A DNA stretch of 64,000 nucleotides from Rugalucina vietnamica (GCA_964017185.1 OZ024880.1:41134329-41198328), one strand, 5' to 3'; shown: positions 22,396-34,049, counted from the stretch's first letter. A program made the numbers and translations. The notes: generated by a model from the letters alone, not told the origin.

Positions 22396-22600
22396 ATTGC
22401 TTAAGTCTGTCCTGTCTATTTCCAAGTTATTAAAATACATGTACATGGCACTTGATTTCAAAAAAGTAACAATGGCATGTCTAATGTGCTTGATTTGGTC
22501 ACAAGAACAGTGTATAGTTTGCTTTCTAAACCAAACCAAAATCTATTCTGACTAACATTCTTATCTCTTTTTAATATTATGATACTCTTGCACAATAAAT

Positions 22601-22757
22601 AGAGGATATTCAAGTTTTTGGAGTGAATATGAGTTTTATTTCATTGAGTGAAGTGAAAAAAAATTATATTTCATGAGTGCCGAAGGCACGAATGAAATAT
22701 ATAATTTTTCACTTCACGAGATGAAATAAAAGTCATATTCACGACAAAAACTTGAAT
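22601..22757. repeat. Foldback sequence, arms about 70 bp
   Basis: ATTCAAGTTTTTG..GTGAATATGA on the left is mirrored by TCATATTCAC..CAAAAACTTGAAT on the right. Inner pairs include TTTTATTTCAT/ATGAAATAAAA, GTGAAGTGAAAAA/TTTTTCACTTCAC and GAGTGC-CGAAG-GCAC at the tip. It is an imperfect hairpin with a few mismatches, MITE-like, without clear target duplication. Confidence 0.8.
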
Positions 22758-22966
22758 TTTCTTTTTATTATATTGCATGTAGTCATTGTAACGTTGCGCG
22801 CTAAAGCATATGACGTCAAAAGCTTAAATGACGTCATTACGTCACGTCATTACGTCGCTGTTGTGTGTGAACGTTCATTGCGCCAACAATAGCATAGATT
22901 ATAAAATTTAGTTATGTATAAATTAGAAATGAAACGGTGGAATCGTAATTTGCGTATTCCCAAATC

Positions 22967-23024
22967 TTATATTTTCACATGTGAAAATATAACTTTTTTT
23001 ATATTTTCACATGTGAAAATATAA
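22967..23024. repeat. Two identical 26-nt perfect palindromes
   Basis: The palindrome centred on CACATGTG occupies 22967-22992 and again 22999-23024, separated by six bases. Either copy can fold on itself or pair with the other. Confidence 0.95.
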
Positions 23025-23389
23025 CTTTTTCAAATATTGGTTATATTTAATACATATTTCTCTATATTTCATCACTTGCCATATAATAAAAGGTCGTAGC
23101 ACTTTTGTAGCGTGTCCTTGTTTTGGTAAGATAATGTGGTAAAATTGTATTGGCAACATAAGTGTGCGCGATAGCCTGGATCCAGTCGTCAATATAATTA
23201 TTTTTCTAATATTATTTTTCCGACAATGCGTACGTTATAAAAATTACACATCAAATTAATGTATCGGTAGCCGTTATTGCTTTCCGTAGATTTTTGACCA
23301 AGAAACGAAAAAATAAAAAGAGAGAAAATGATCAGGCTGGAACCCAGGCTAGTGGGGGGGGGGGTCTTTCAAAAAGTTGTGAAAAAATT

Positions 23390-23615
23390 TACTATGAGTC
23401 AAGATTATCTCATTTAAACCTGTTGTCCTTTTTATGGGACATAGGCAAACAGCATAGCCCCAGATGTGACGCCGCAGAAGGCGGCGTCCCATCTGGGGCT
23501 ATGCTGTTTGCACAGAGAAGTTTCATCGAAAAATGAACACCCCTAGAAATGAAAGTGGGCTCATCCAATTGATAATGATGGGAGCATCCATTCGTCAAAT
23601 ATGGGTTAATCAGTT
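23390..23615 (-). mobile_element. F3 palindromic repeat, second copy
   Basis: GCAAACAGCATAGCCCCAGA and its complement flank GACGCCGCAGAAGGCGGCGTC (about 23446-23510). The flank reads CATAGGCAAAC on the left and ATTCGTCAAATATGGGTTA on the right, the inverse of the copy at 19014. Confidence 0.72.
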
Positions 23616-24109
23616 GGTCCATGTTGGGGTGAGGGGATGACAATAATTAATATTGGGCTTTCTTTAGTGTGAAATGACACAATCATTTTCAGTACCAGAT
23701 GAAAACAGGGATAAGCTATTGTATTGGAGGAAATAAAGGAAATGGTTACAACTCTACAAAGAGAGACTTCATCTTTAGAAGTACATTCAATAGGCAAGAT
23801 TGTGGTAAGCACTTTCTTTCTTTACTGATCACAAGTAGACCCTTGTTTACGTGTAGTTTGGACAATTAGTATTTCTAGTTATAATCATTTACTTTCACAT
23901 TTACATCAACATCTCATCGCGTGTTGAATTGAGAGCAGCCAATTTGAAAAAGAAAGTATCTGATGCTTAGACTATATTAAAGATGTGACTGCTCAACAAT
24001 ACATGTAGTTGAAATAGTTTTTACAAACTTGACCAACAGAATCAAATGTATAGTTCACAACAACAAAAATATATTCTGGTATATAGCTCAAAACTTCTTA
24101 CGATACTTG

Positions 24110-24400
24110 TCGATACTTCTGTAGTGGTTCTTTTTGTTTTATGTCTTGGTGTTTAAAATTTTTTGTGCTGTTGGCGCCTTATGTATGTTTTCATATTTTT
24201 AGTTAAGTTAAGGTAACTGAGTGGCCACCTATTGGGAAAATAGCTGCTCATTCGGCTTACGATATGTTTCATGGTATAAGTACCTGATTGTTAGTTTGGT
24301 TTTTTCCCACCTCGGTTTTTGGAGTGGGAATCTTTTTCTGATTGCGCCTTTTCCTGATCTTTGCCTACTTGTACCTTTTTACGGTAGCTCCATTGTAAAA
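24110..24400 (-). repeat. Repeat C, minus copy
   Basis: Reverse complement of the 4960-5230 region, with TTAGTTAAGTTAAGGTAACTG, CATTCGGCTTACGATATGTT and the CCCACCTCGGTTTTTGGAGTG block all present. Confidence 0.7.
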
Positions 24401-24497
24401 AAGCAAGGACAAATATAAAGGAAACACTAGTTCCATGTATGAATGAAGTACATGTACATTAAATCAACTTGTGTAAGTGTCACAATATCTTGCAGAA

Positions 24498-24568
24498 TCC
24501 TCCGTGGCGCAGTGGATAAACCACTCGCCTTGTAAACCAGGGGTTGTGGGTTCGATCCCGGCCTGCTA
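24498..24568 (+). pseudogene. tRNA-Thr-like sequence (UGT), degenerate
   Basis: TCCGTGGCGCAGTGGATAAA, anticodon loop CTTGTAA and GTGGGTTCGATCCCGG resemble tRNA-Thr(UGT). The acceptor strands do not pair and the anticodon stem is broken (CTCGC against ACCAG). It leads directly into the R165 array, so it may be a pseudogene or a SINE head. Confidence 0.7.
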
Positions 24569-25235
24569 TACTACACCCACGTTAGCCCTACCAAGGCTCG
24601 TATATAGATATATAAACCGTTTTCCTACATGCAGCGGTTCTCCAGCTCCTTCATTCTGCCGGATTTTTTTCGTTCAGCCAGCAGAACGAAATTTTAGGAT
24701 TTGCTTCGTCATTCCGCCAAGATTCTGAAAATCCATACTGCTAGATACTACTGTCAAATTAGCCCTACCAAGGCAAGTGTTTAGATATAAATCGTTTTCC
24801 TACATGCAGCGGTTCTCCAGCTGCTTCATTCTGCCAGTCTGGCAGAACGAAATTTGCGTTATTGCTCTCCGCCAAGTCTTCGAAAATCCATACTGCTATA
24901 GTACACCCAAGTTAGCCCTACCAAGGCGCGTATTTAGATATATAAACCGTTTTTCTACATGCACTGGTTCTCCAGCTGCTTCATTCTGCCGGATTTTTTC
25001 ATTCTGCCAGCAAAACGAAATTTGAGGTTTTGCTCCGTCATTCCGCCACGATTCTGAAAACCCATACTGCTATACTACTACCAAGATAGCCCTACCAAGG
25101 CAAGTATTTAGATACAAACCGTTTTCCTACATGCAGCGGTGTCTCCAGCTGCTTCATTCTGCCTGTCTGGCAGAACGAATTTTGCGTTTTTGCTCTGTCA
25201 CTCCGCCAAGATTCCGAAAATCCATTCTGATTATA

Positions 25236-25500
25236 CTACTGACTTTTACCCAACGTTTGGATGTCATGACGTTACAAATATGCTTCATAAATATAACCAC
25301 CCAAGCAAACCAATATGGTTTATACGCATGGATGGTTGACTGAACCACTTTTCCTGGGCAAGCTCAGCCTTGAGTGGTTTACCAGTAATCAGATGGTCGG
25401 TCAGTAATTTAGAAGCTTTGCCTGGAGGCACAAGCTGCCCATCAATTTCTCCTAGACCCCAATGGGCGGGGGCCTATATTCCCACCAGACCACTCAATAT
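25236..25500 (+). repeat. SINE-like repeat D inside the R165 array
   Basis: Truncated at the left: GACTTTTACCCAACG, ATAACCACCCAAGCAAACCA, CCACTTTTCCTGGGCA and GATGGTCGGTCAGTAA, then CCCCAATGGGCGGGG. The R165 units resume directly after ACCACTCAATAT. Confidence 0.75.
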
Positions 25501-26019
25501 ATTACTGTCAAGTTCGCCCTACCAAGGCGCGTATTTAGAGATATTTACCGTTTTCCTGCATGCAGCGGTTCTCCAGCTGCTTCATTCTGACAGTCTGACA
25601 GAACGAAACTTTGCGTTTTTGCTCTGTCATTCCGTCAAGATTCCGAAAATTCATATTGCTTTACTTCTGTCAAGTTAGCCCTACCAAGGCAAGTATTTAG
25701 AGATATAAACCGTTTTCCTACATGCAGTGGTTCCCCAGCTGCTTCATTCTGTCGGATTTTCTCATTCTGGCAGCAGAACGAAATTTGCGTTTTTGCTCTG
25801 TCATTCCGCCAAGATTCTGAAAATTCATATTGCTTTACTTCTGTCAAGTTAGCCCTACCAAGGCAAGTATGCAGCGGTTTTACAGCTGCTTCATTCTGCT
25901 AGTCTGGCAGAACGAAATTTGCGTTTTTGCTCTGCCTTTCCGCCAAGTCTCCGAAAATCCATACTGAACCAGAATTTTATGGTGACTTGGTTTACAAATT
26001 TAAGAACCTTAAAGGAAAG

Positions 26020-26830
26020 AATGATTTTTCTTTTCAGTTCAGAAAAATCATAACTCGTTAAAGACGTATAGGTTATAAATTGAATATTATGCGACAGTCT
26101 GCATGCTTAGTTTTTAACCCAATCATGGTTGATAACTATGCTGCCTTCTTTAATTGCACGCCGGTGGTTCGGGCGTCAGACTCTATGATGGTCTCGACTT
26201 AAAGCTATTCATTTTAGTTGGTTGGGGCCGGAGCTTCTTGTCTGTTGCTTGGCCCACCGGGGTTCAACTGGTGTTTTTCTTTTGCTCCGGGTTTCAGTAA
26301 GTTATTCGGCGCTCAGGGATCTCCATCGTCGGGCAGCTTACTGAGTCTGTTGAGTCCTGGTTTTTGATTCATCAAGGTGCTTATCATGATTTATTGGTTT
26401 GTCCTTGACGATTCATTGACTAGATAGAGATTCACAACGAGGACCGAACAACTAACTAAATGTTGTGAACCACAGCAGAATATGAGGATGAGATTAGGCG
26501 CCTGTAAAACCAGATTAAGCCCCCCAGTAATTTTATATTACTGATCGTTCTAAGGCGATACTTCTGTTGTGGTTTGTTTTGCGTTTTGGAGTCGATTGTT
26601 TGTGCTGTTTGAGCCTTATGTACGTTTTCATATTTTAGTTCATTTCGGGTAACTGAGTGGTCGCCTATTGGGGAACAGCTGCTCACTCGGCTTACTGCAT
26701 GTTTTCATGGTATAAGTACTTTAGTGTCATTTTAGTTTTTTCCCACCCCTCGGTTTATGGAGTGGGAATTTCTTTCTGACTGCGCCATTTCCTGATCATT
26801 GTCTATTTGTACTTATTTTTTGCTATAGTA
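26020..26830 (-). repeat. Repeats E and C inside the R165 array
   Basis: 26020-26210 matches 54780-54985 (AATGATTTTTCTTTTCAGTT, TATGCGACAGTCTGCATGCT, GGGCGTCAGACTCTATGATG). 26270-26830 is a nearly full repeat C in reverse. Whether E and C are parts of one longer element is unclear. Confidence 0.65.
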
Positions 26831-27146
26831 AACCCAAGTTATCCCTGCCAAGGCGCGTATTTAGATATAACCGTTTTCCTACATGCAGTGGTTCTCCAGC
26901 TGCTTCATTTTGCCGGATTTTTTCAATCTGCCAGCAGAACGAAAATTGAGTTTTTGCTCCGTCATTCCGTCAAGATTCTGAAAATCCATACTGCTTTTCT
27001 ACTGTCAAGTTAGCCCTACCAAGGCAAGTATTTAGATATAAACCGTTTTCCTACATGCACAGCTGTTATTCTCCCAGTTTCGCAGAACGCTTTTGCTCTG
27101 TCATTCTGCCAAGATTCCGTAAATCCATACTGCTATACTACTGTCT

Positions 27147-27435
27147 TGTTTGAATTTGTTCGAATTGATGCTTAATGTCCCAGTCAACAGCAATGGTCAT
27201 GTCGGGACGTTGCCTCCATTTTGTGGGACTTTTACCCAACATTAGGATGTCATGATGCTCAAAATGTGCTTCATAAATATAACCACCCAAGCAAACCAAT
27301 ATGGTTTATATGTATGGATGGTTGACTAAACCACTTTTCCTGGGCAGGCTCAGAAGAGCGGTAATCAGATGGTCGGTCAGTAATTTAGAAGCTTTGCCTG
27401 GGGGCCCATATTCCCACAAGACCACTCAATATACT
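27147..27435 (+). repeat. SINE-like repeat D
   Basis: CGAATTGATGCTTAATGTCC, CAGTCAACAGCAATGGTCAT, CCACTTTTCCTGGGCAGGCT and GATGGTCGGTCAGTAA appear in family order. R165 resumes after ACCACTCAATAT. Confidence 0.8.
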
Positions 27436-28272
27436 ACTGTCAAGTTCGCCCTACCAAGGCAAGTATTTAGAGATATAAACCGTTTTCCTACATGCAGCGG
27501 TTTTCCAGCTGCTTCATTCTGCCACTCTGGCAGAACGAAATTTGCGTTTTAGCTCTGCCTTTCCGCCAAGTCTCCGAAAATCCATACTGCTATAGTATAG
27601 CCAAGTTAGCCCTACCAAGGCGCGTATTTAGAGATATAAACCGTTTTCCTACATGCATCTGTTCTCCAGCTGCTTCATTCTGTCGGATTTTTTCATTCTG
27701 CCAGCAGAACGAAATTAGAGTTTTTGCTCCGTCATTCCGCCAAGATTCCAAAAATCCATGCTGCTATACTACTGTCAAGTTAGCCCTACCAAGGCAAGTA
27801 TTTAGAGATATAAACCGTTTTCCTACATGCAGCGGTTCTCCACAAATTTGCAAATTATGCAAGTTTTTTGATTTGATATTTAATCTATACGACCATGCTA
27901 CTGAATTAGTAAAATTTACTCTGCTATGCTGCTAACCTTACCGAATTCATTTTGCCATGCTGGTAACTTTACCAAATTCATTCTGCCATGCTGCTATAAA
28001 CTTTTCGGACCCGATTATTTGTCATAGAAACTTCAAGTTTGGCAATGAGTTTGCGTTCACACACAGCAAAGATTACTACTTAAATTTCTTATCCCGCTCA
28101 CCTTTGTCAAAGATATTTCACCACAGGCGCTCGACTTCCCCCCCCCCCCCCCCCCTTCATTTTCACCCGTTTGAAAACACTAGCGAAACGTTCATGCCAT
28201 TAGTTTTTTTTTATTACAATCCCATTTATCAACCCTTGTGTTCGGAGTAATAATATAGGTAACTTGCACAGA

Positions 28273-28395
28273 TGATCAGCGCCTTTGTTTTCGCTACACA
28301 GAAGTACAATTCCTCTACATTTCCAGCCTCTAGCCATCTTCTCGTGTCGGGCCTGTTCGGAAACCACATTGTTTGTTTTCTCATGATGATGCTCA
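28273..28395 (+). mobile_element. F1 MITE, truncated and diverged
   Basis: Keeps the right half only: GATCAGCGCCTTTGTTTTCG, then ACAATTCCTCT, GGCCTGTTCGGAAACCACAT and a worn ATGATGCTC end. Confidence 0.7.
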
Positions 28396-28423
28396 GATAA
28401 TGTTGCTTTCGTATCTATCTATA

Positions 28424-29559
28424 CTTAAGGAATTAAAATACGCAACACACTAAATTTCAACTTTTACGTATGTATTTGACGTTTTGATAAAATCCTTTTA
28501 TGAAATGACCTACTGACTGCTTTTTGCATGTGATGAAATGAGAAAACGTCATTTTATTGACAAAATTAACGACAAAACGTCAAAAACTATGAAAAACGCA
28601 AATTGTGACGTACACGTCGGGGCGAAGGGTAAGGTGACAAATTCTTTGCATGTGGGTTACGTGACGTCGACTAGATAATGTGCAATAAAGACTTGGATCA
28701 TTGTGTACTTAGGTGCCGTCCCATGTTGCGTTAAATCTTGTTAACGCAATGCTGAAGTTTACAATAAAGAAAAATGAGTAATTAACGTCATTTAAATTAT
28801 TCGATTTTGGCTATTTGTACCTAAACGGTATATATCGAACCAACATATGACAATACATGTTTTTTAATCAACAGTGACGTCATAGGTACCGTAGAAATGG
28901 ATCATAGGAACGTTTGATTTGACTGTCTTTAGACAGAGTATCTCGTTATGTAAAGAAGCGAAACGGATTATATGCTTTGAGTAAACACTCGATTTACGCA
29001 CTGCAATCAAACGTTTGGTAATTGATCATTTTTTAAATCAGAAAATTTGAAAAGCATGATGAGAGTCCTTAAAATGCAGGATGTTGAAATTTCGACGTTA
29101 TAATGGACGTTTTATGGACGTCTGAAGTATAAAGGTCATAATGTTTACGTAAATAAACATTTTATTGAATATAACGCATGCCGAAGGAATTTTTCTGGCT
29201 TTTGACTCATTTTTTCGATTGACGTTGGTGACGTTAAACGTCCCATAACATACCCAAATGTTACCAACTGATCAATGGTTACATCTGCAATCTCTTTTAG
29301 GGGTTTTGGAAACAAAATATTGGTTTTGGTTTCAAATTTGACATTTACTGATCATGGTTACAGGGTTTGCTACTGTAGGTCAGTGTGGTTACGCGTACGC
29401 CATTAAGCATACATAACCGACAGTGTGGCTCACTGACCGGTTGCAATTTGACGTTTAGATATTGTTTTCATATAAGATGCTCAGTTACACCACAGACTTG
29501 CATTACAAAGCATGTTTTTAGTAACCCAAAGTATTTGTTGCGTTTCTTTATTCCTTAAG
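28424..29559. mobile_element. TA-flanked non-autonomous element, 1.1 kb
   Basis: CTTAAGGAATTAAAATACGC at the left and its near-complement (GCGTTTCTTTATTCCTTAAG) at the right, with TA on both sides (28422-28423, 29560-29561). The interior has many GACGT/ACGTC motifs and no coding frame. TA flanks fit Tc1/mariner but can occur by chance. Confidence 0.7.
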
Positions 29560-29561
29560 TA

Positions 29562-30137
29562 TATATATTTACATACATATCGTCAAGTGACAGTCGTTCT
29601 GTTTACATTCATTTACGACTCATCTCTTATTGGCCAGCGCGCCATATTAATATTTCATTATCATATTTTATGATATTTAGTTTCATGTTATTGGTTAATG
29701 TAGTCACAATTTAATGCACTCCAATAACGGCACAGCTAGCTGCATAATGATCATTATTCATAGTTCGGCTTCAAACGTGGTTGCTATATGCACTTGAGCT
29801 GCTATGTAACATAGACGGAATATTTTCATCGGTGCTCCGTTAGACCTCTGTCACGGAAGAGGGGCGAGGTCACGAAGTGTATCGGAGTGCAGGTTAGCCA
29901 GCTGATCTATGGAACAGCTACAAAAACAAACTGCAGATCCTACTGGATAGTAGGTTGTTCAATATGGGTAACCTTCAGTCACACAATAACATTGCCTGAC
30001 CGTTTCAACGCGACCGCATTGTTGTAAGTCGCTCGCAAAGTAACGTTTTGGTTTGGTAATAACATGCCTTGTTTGTAGAAAAAATATTTTTTCAAGTTTA
30101 ATCGACGCCGAGTTTTGTACATATTCAATTTTGTTCG
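29562..30137. other. No recognisable feature
   Basis: Mixed sequence with short frames only. Two overlapping short minus-strand frames near 29959-30209 show no protein-like features. Confidence 0.45.
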
Positions 30138-30375
30138 TTTTGTTTGTTTGAATTGATGCCGCTTTACGTCCCACTCAACAGCAACGGTCTTCAGGGACAT
30201 TGCCTCCATTTTATGGGACTTTTACCCAAAATGAGGATGTCATGACATCCGACAAGTGCTTAAAATATAACCATCCAACTTAGCCACAAAGGCTTATATG
30301 TGTGGATAGTTTGACTTGAACCACTTTTCCTGGGCAGGCTCAAACCAGAGCGGTTTACCAGTAATCAAATTTTGT
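30138..30375 (+). repeat. SINE-like repeat D
   Basis: From TTTGTTTGAATTGATGCCGC through CAACAGCAACGGTC, CCACTTTTCCTGGGCAGGCT and GCGGTTTACCAGTAATCA. Nearly full upstream part; the 3' region is missing. Confidence 0.8.
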
Positions 30376-31157
30376 TGAGTCTATATTTCGCCTTTACTCG
30401 CCATTAAAACTATGATATGATAAAATCACATTTATAAATTGAGACTCTTTCATTTTCTCACATGTAGTTTGCTGATTTCATTGATATATGGGAATCTGGT
30501 TAAATCTGCGACGTGTATCCGGTCAAACAATTTGTCGCTTGGAAGGATGCATTCAAAATGTTCTATATTAATCTTTATAAACCGTATTTCTAATCGAACA
30601 GATAAAGTTTATAGTTGAAACTTGGTATGAAGCAATTGATTATGCTGTCAGTTGTGGATGGATAAATTTGAGCGATGTTTTTGTCGCTGGACAGTCTCGA
30701 AATCACACAAAGAATCTGACCTCAGATATGCATTCAGATTCTGAGATTAGGCAACCAAATGCAAACTTCTAGATAGCATCTGAGGCATATGCGGCTGGAC
30801 TTACCTTTGCTCACCGTCTGGACAATATTTGGTTATTACAGAAAAACAAATTTTGAATATAAATGCTTGTCCTATAAAACCATAAATACAACGTACGCAT
30901 TTTCTTCGTGAAGTTAATAATGAATATGGTTTATTTTTCTTCGTGAATCGCTAAATTTTTTTTTTTTTGGCCTTCTTTTGTCGATAAATATGCTGCACGT
31001 TGAAAATTAAGTTAAATAGTAAATTACAACTGTAAAATGTAGATTCTCAAAATAAGTCGCAATTACGGCACAACGCTTAGAATACGTTTGTGATAAATAC
31101 AATGTACGCAATCTTAATGCTGAAATGGAATAAGGCTGGAATTTTCGATAAGAGTTT

Positions 31158-31395
31158 TTGTGTGTTTGAATTGATGCTTAACGTCCTAGTCAACAGTTAT
31201 GGTCATGTCTGGATGTGTCCTCCATTTTATGGGAATTTTACCCAAAATTAAGACGGTCATGACATCTAAAAAGCACTTCAAATATAACCACCCAATGCCA
31301 ACAAGGTTCATATGTATGGATGGTTTGACTCGAACCACTTTTCCTGGGCAGGCTCAGATCTGAACGGTAATCAAATGATCAGTCAGTAGCGTAGA
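31158..31395 (+). repeat. SINE-like repeat D
   Basis: GTGTTTGAATTGATGCTTAA, CCTAGTCAACAGTTATGGTC, CCACTTTTCCTGGGCAGGCT and GATCAGTCAGTAGCGTAGAA. Same order as other copies. Confidence 0.8.
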
Positions 31396-32079
31396 ATCTT
31401 TGCACAGATGCACAAACATTACCCATAGAGGAAAAATCAAAAGAATTTCTCTATCGGAATTTTACTTCAGATATTTAGTATTTTATTTCGATATTGAAAA
31501 TAATCGTGTGACCCAACTACACCTTATAGATCAGTTTCATTTTAGTAACGGAAATGATGCTTTCAGATTTTTTACACAAATGTTTTCAGACATATTTCAA
31601 ATTCTAGACTCTCGATGTCACCTAATTAATCAGGTAACTTATTCAATAGATCAGGTGAAATTTTATGTTTATTTATGTCGTTTCCAATCATTTTGTCTAA
31701 CATTTATTGCCCTACAACATTGATTTACAACAAGCAAAAATAAAGAGATGTGCGAACATAAATGTCCTACGTTAAACGGTTTATTAATAGAAAAATGGAG
31801 TTGTCAAATAAATGGTAGAATAGACAGGTACGACAAATGAATTTATTGCTTGCCATAATTAGGAAAGTGCGAGTTTTGCCATTTTTTTTTCAGTTCCAGT
31901 CACATATGATAACTTGCGGCAAATATCATTGAAAAACTTGGGCAACTCTGGCTTGTGTTGTTTTTGAACTTGATAACGCGCGTACGGTCATCATATAGAT
32001 TCCTTCCTCCATTGCAACAACACGCCCATGCAGTATAAAGAGATTTTATTAAAGCTGTAAAAATTAAAAGAAATTCAGT

Positions 32080-32287
32080 AGAAATTTTTTGTCATTTTTT
32101 TTATATTTTTGTTCAAAATTTAGATTGTGGGTACACGTTAGCCTTGAACCGCCTCGGCCGAGTACCCACAATCTATGTTTTAGAGCAAAAATAAGAAAAA
32201 ATAGGAATACCCCCAGCATACCCCAGTTTTACTATATGAAAGTGGTGTATACGGTGGTATACATTAGACGGACATGTTTTCCTGATG
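32080..32287 (-). mobile_element. F2 MITE, partial palindrome
   Basis: Ends with GACATGTTTTCCTGATG (right). TAGATTGTGGGTACACGTTA and GAGTACCCACAATCTATGTT survive, but the central arm is shortened to GAACCGCCTCGGCCGAG. Confidence 0.78.
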
Positions 32288-32914
32288 TCGGTGAGCATCC
32301 TGTGTGTTCCATGTAAAGCAAGTTTCCATTTCACTCAATTTACGTTTCTATGTAAAAGTTACATGTCTGAATAAATCCATTTTATTACATCAAACGGTAG
32401 TCTTAAATTAGTTTCGATTTTGAATGAAGCTGTATAGACTGCGGTTACATCTCTTCTACAACATTAGTTCAATATACTTGAAGAAAGAAGCGTCAAATCT
32501 GAATTTAAACGATGTTAATACTTCATTTCCTTTTAATGTACGTGTAGCCGTCTCTATTCATAAGAACAAAATGCTGGGAAATCGACTGTTCTAATGCGAC
32601 AATGTGCATTTTAGGGAATGACGGTCGCTACAAGGTGGCCACTTGGCTACATGAAATTCTTTTAAGAGTCTTGCTGAAACGATACCATAATGCAGTCCTA
32701 TGTCAAAATTTCGGGTACTACATGTACAAGCCACCCTTACATTTTACTCCACTTTCTGAAATTTTTGCCTTGGTTCCTAGCACAGCTGGTGTTGATTTAA
32801 TGATGCTAGCCAATGTTTGTGTTTGTGATTGAATGACTGATAAAATTATTTTTCTACAACCAACAGTAAGTGCTTTATACAGCTAATATGCCACTTAAGT
32901 CATGGTAACCGTGA

Positions 32915-32917
<3 letters not shown>

Positions 32918-32950
<33 letters not shown>

Positions 32951-32970
32951 TTTTTTTTTTTTTTTTTTTT
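32918..32970. repeat. Poly-T tract
   Basis: About fifty T with a single G interruption. No adjoining element boundary could be assigned. Confidence 0.95.
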
Positions 32971-33149
32971 GTTTAGGTAATTTGTTTCAACATTTTCAAA
33001 CCTTTAGTCATTTTCAGTAGCTGCACACAGCGCAGCCCGATTTGAGTCAAGCCTAATTTAAATCACATTAGCCTTAGTCTAACAAGAAAATTACTCTCTG
33101 GCAAAACAATATTTATTAATAGCCTAAGTTATTTTCCGATCTTTAAGGT

Positions 33150-33345
33150 AGTCGGGTGGGTATGTGGGCCTCCGCCCATTGGGGCCTAAAGAAATAGATG
33201 GGCTGATTGTGCCTGCAGGCAAAGCTTAATTATACGCTACTGACTGACCAGCTGATTACTGGTTAACCCCTCTAGTTTGAGTCTCCCCAGGAAAGGTGTT
33301 TCAAGCCAAACCAGCCATCATAAACATAAACATGTAAGCCTTATT

Positions 33346-33383
<38 letters not shown>

Positions 33384-33490
33384 TTGTTGTTGTTGTTTTT
33401 TAAGCACTATTTCGATGACATCCTTCTTTGGGGTAAAAGTCCCATAGCTGTTGACTGGGACATAAATTATCAATTCAAACAAACAGTCAA
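33150..33490 (-). repeat. SINE-like repeat D with internal poly-T
   Basis: Reverse orientation: GCCCATTGGGGCC, TGACCAGCTGATTACTGGTT, CCCAGGAAAGGTGTTTCAAG, then a long T run and GTTGTTGTTG (33348-33397), then TTTGGGGTAAAAGTCCC and ACTGGGACATAAATTATCAA. The T run sits inside the element where other copies read GGCTTATATG. Confidence 0.75.
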
Positions 33491-33781
33491 ATTATTTTTG
33501 CTCTTCTGTGACCTTACTCTATTAGACCTGAAAAGAATAACCTCTGAGTAGCACATGCGCTGTCTCTGTTAAGTAAGTAAAAAAATAAGACATTAGGTTA
33601 AAAATATTACGATGATTTTCATATCCGTTGCATGCAACAATGTACTCTTGTGTGCACTGAGTTAGTGCATTTTGTTAAAAAGGTCATACATGTATAAAAT
33701 GATTATACAGATTTTGACCTGTCTATAAGAATTCTAATGGAATTGCTGATAGTCATCTGTCTGACAGTTTATAGGACACAA

Positions 33782-34040
33782 AATTAGAATGCCGTTACAT
33801 CCAAAAATGCTTCAAATGTAACCACCCAAGTAAGCCACTAAGGTTTATATGTAAGGATGGTTTTACTTGAATTTTACTTGAAACCACTTTTCCTGGGCAG
33901 GATCAGACCTGAGCGTTTAACCAGTAATCAGATGGTCAGTCAGTAACGTATACGCTTTACCTGAAGGCACAGGCAGCCCATCTATTTCTTTAGGCCCCAA
34001 AGGGCGGGGACGGGCATATGCCAACCCGACCACCCTTCAC
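33782..34040 (+). repeat. SINE-like repeat D, 5' truncated
   Basis: ATGCTTCAAATGTAACCACC, CCACTTTTCCTGGGCAGGAT, GATGGTCAGTCAGTAACGTA, GGCACAGGCAGCCCATCTAT and CCCCAAAGGGCGGGG. Gives the best view of the 3' portion of the family. Confidence 0.8.
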
Positions 34041-34049
34041 ACATGAGGT

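Larger units (their letters stand above)
15029..22408. repeat. Tandem segment copy D2 (about 7.4 kb)
   Basis: Second copy of the D segment, with the same order of unique blocks as D1. It lacks the insertions at 8477, 8612, 13313 and 5980, and it has private insertions at 15576, 18604, 19014 and 21006. The end block GTAAGTATTGCTTAAGTCT at about 22390-22408 matches the D1 end at about 15010-15028, after which sequence similarity stops. Confidence 0.83.
24570..27965 (+). repeat. R165 tandem repeat, plus orientation (about twelve units)
   Basis: Units of about 165-170 bp share GTTAGCCCTACCAAGGC, GTATTTAGAGATATAAACCG, CTACATGCAGCGGTTCTCCA, CATTCTGCCAGCAGAACG and CATTCCGCCAAGATTC. Unit starts lie near 24585, 24760, 24915, 25085, 25510, 25675, 25850, 26840, 27008, 27440, 27608 and 27780. 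Breaks at 25236, 25960 and 27147 are filled by other repeats, and the array resumes after each. The final segment is the inverse of 21006-21160. Confidence 0.85.

Noticed and set aside
25370-27935. Several 70-147-codon frames with shared peptide words
   Set aside because: The shared words come from the R165 tandem units read in frame. Units frameshift against each other and no start or domain is conserved.
31400-31723. 107-codon open frame
   Set aside because: No start context, splice borders, domain words or composition that differ from the AT-rich surroundings. The first bases belong to a repeat D copy. A chance frame is likely.
32602-32832. 76-codon open frame upstream of Lox5
   Set aside because: No recognisable motif and no flanking gene signals. 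Too short to trust in this composition.
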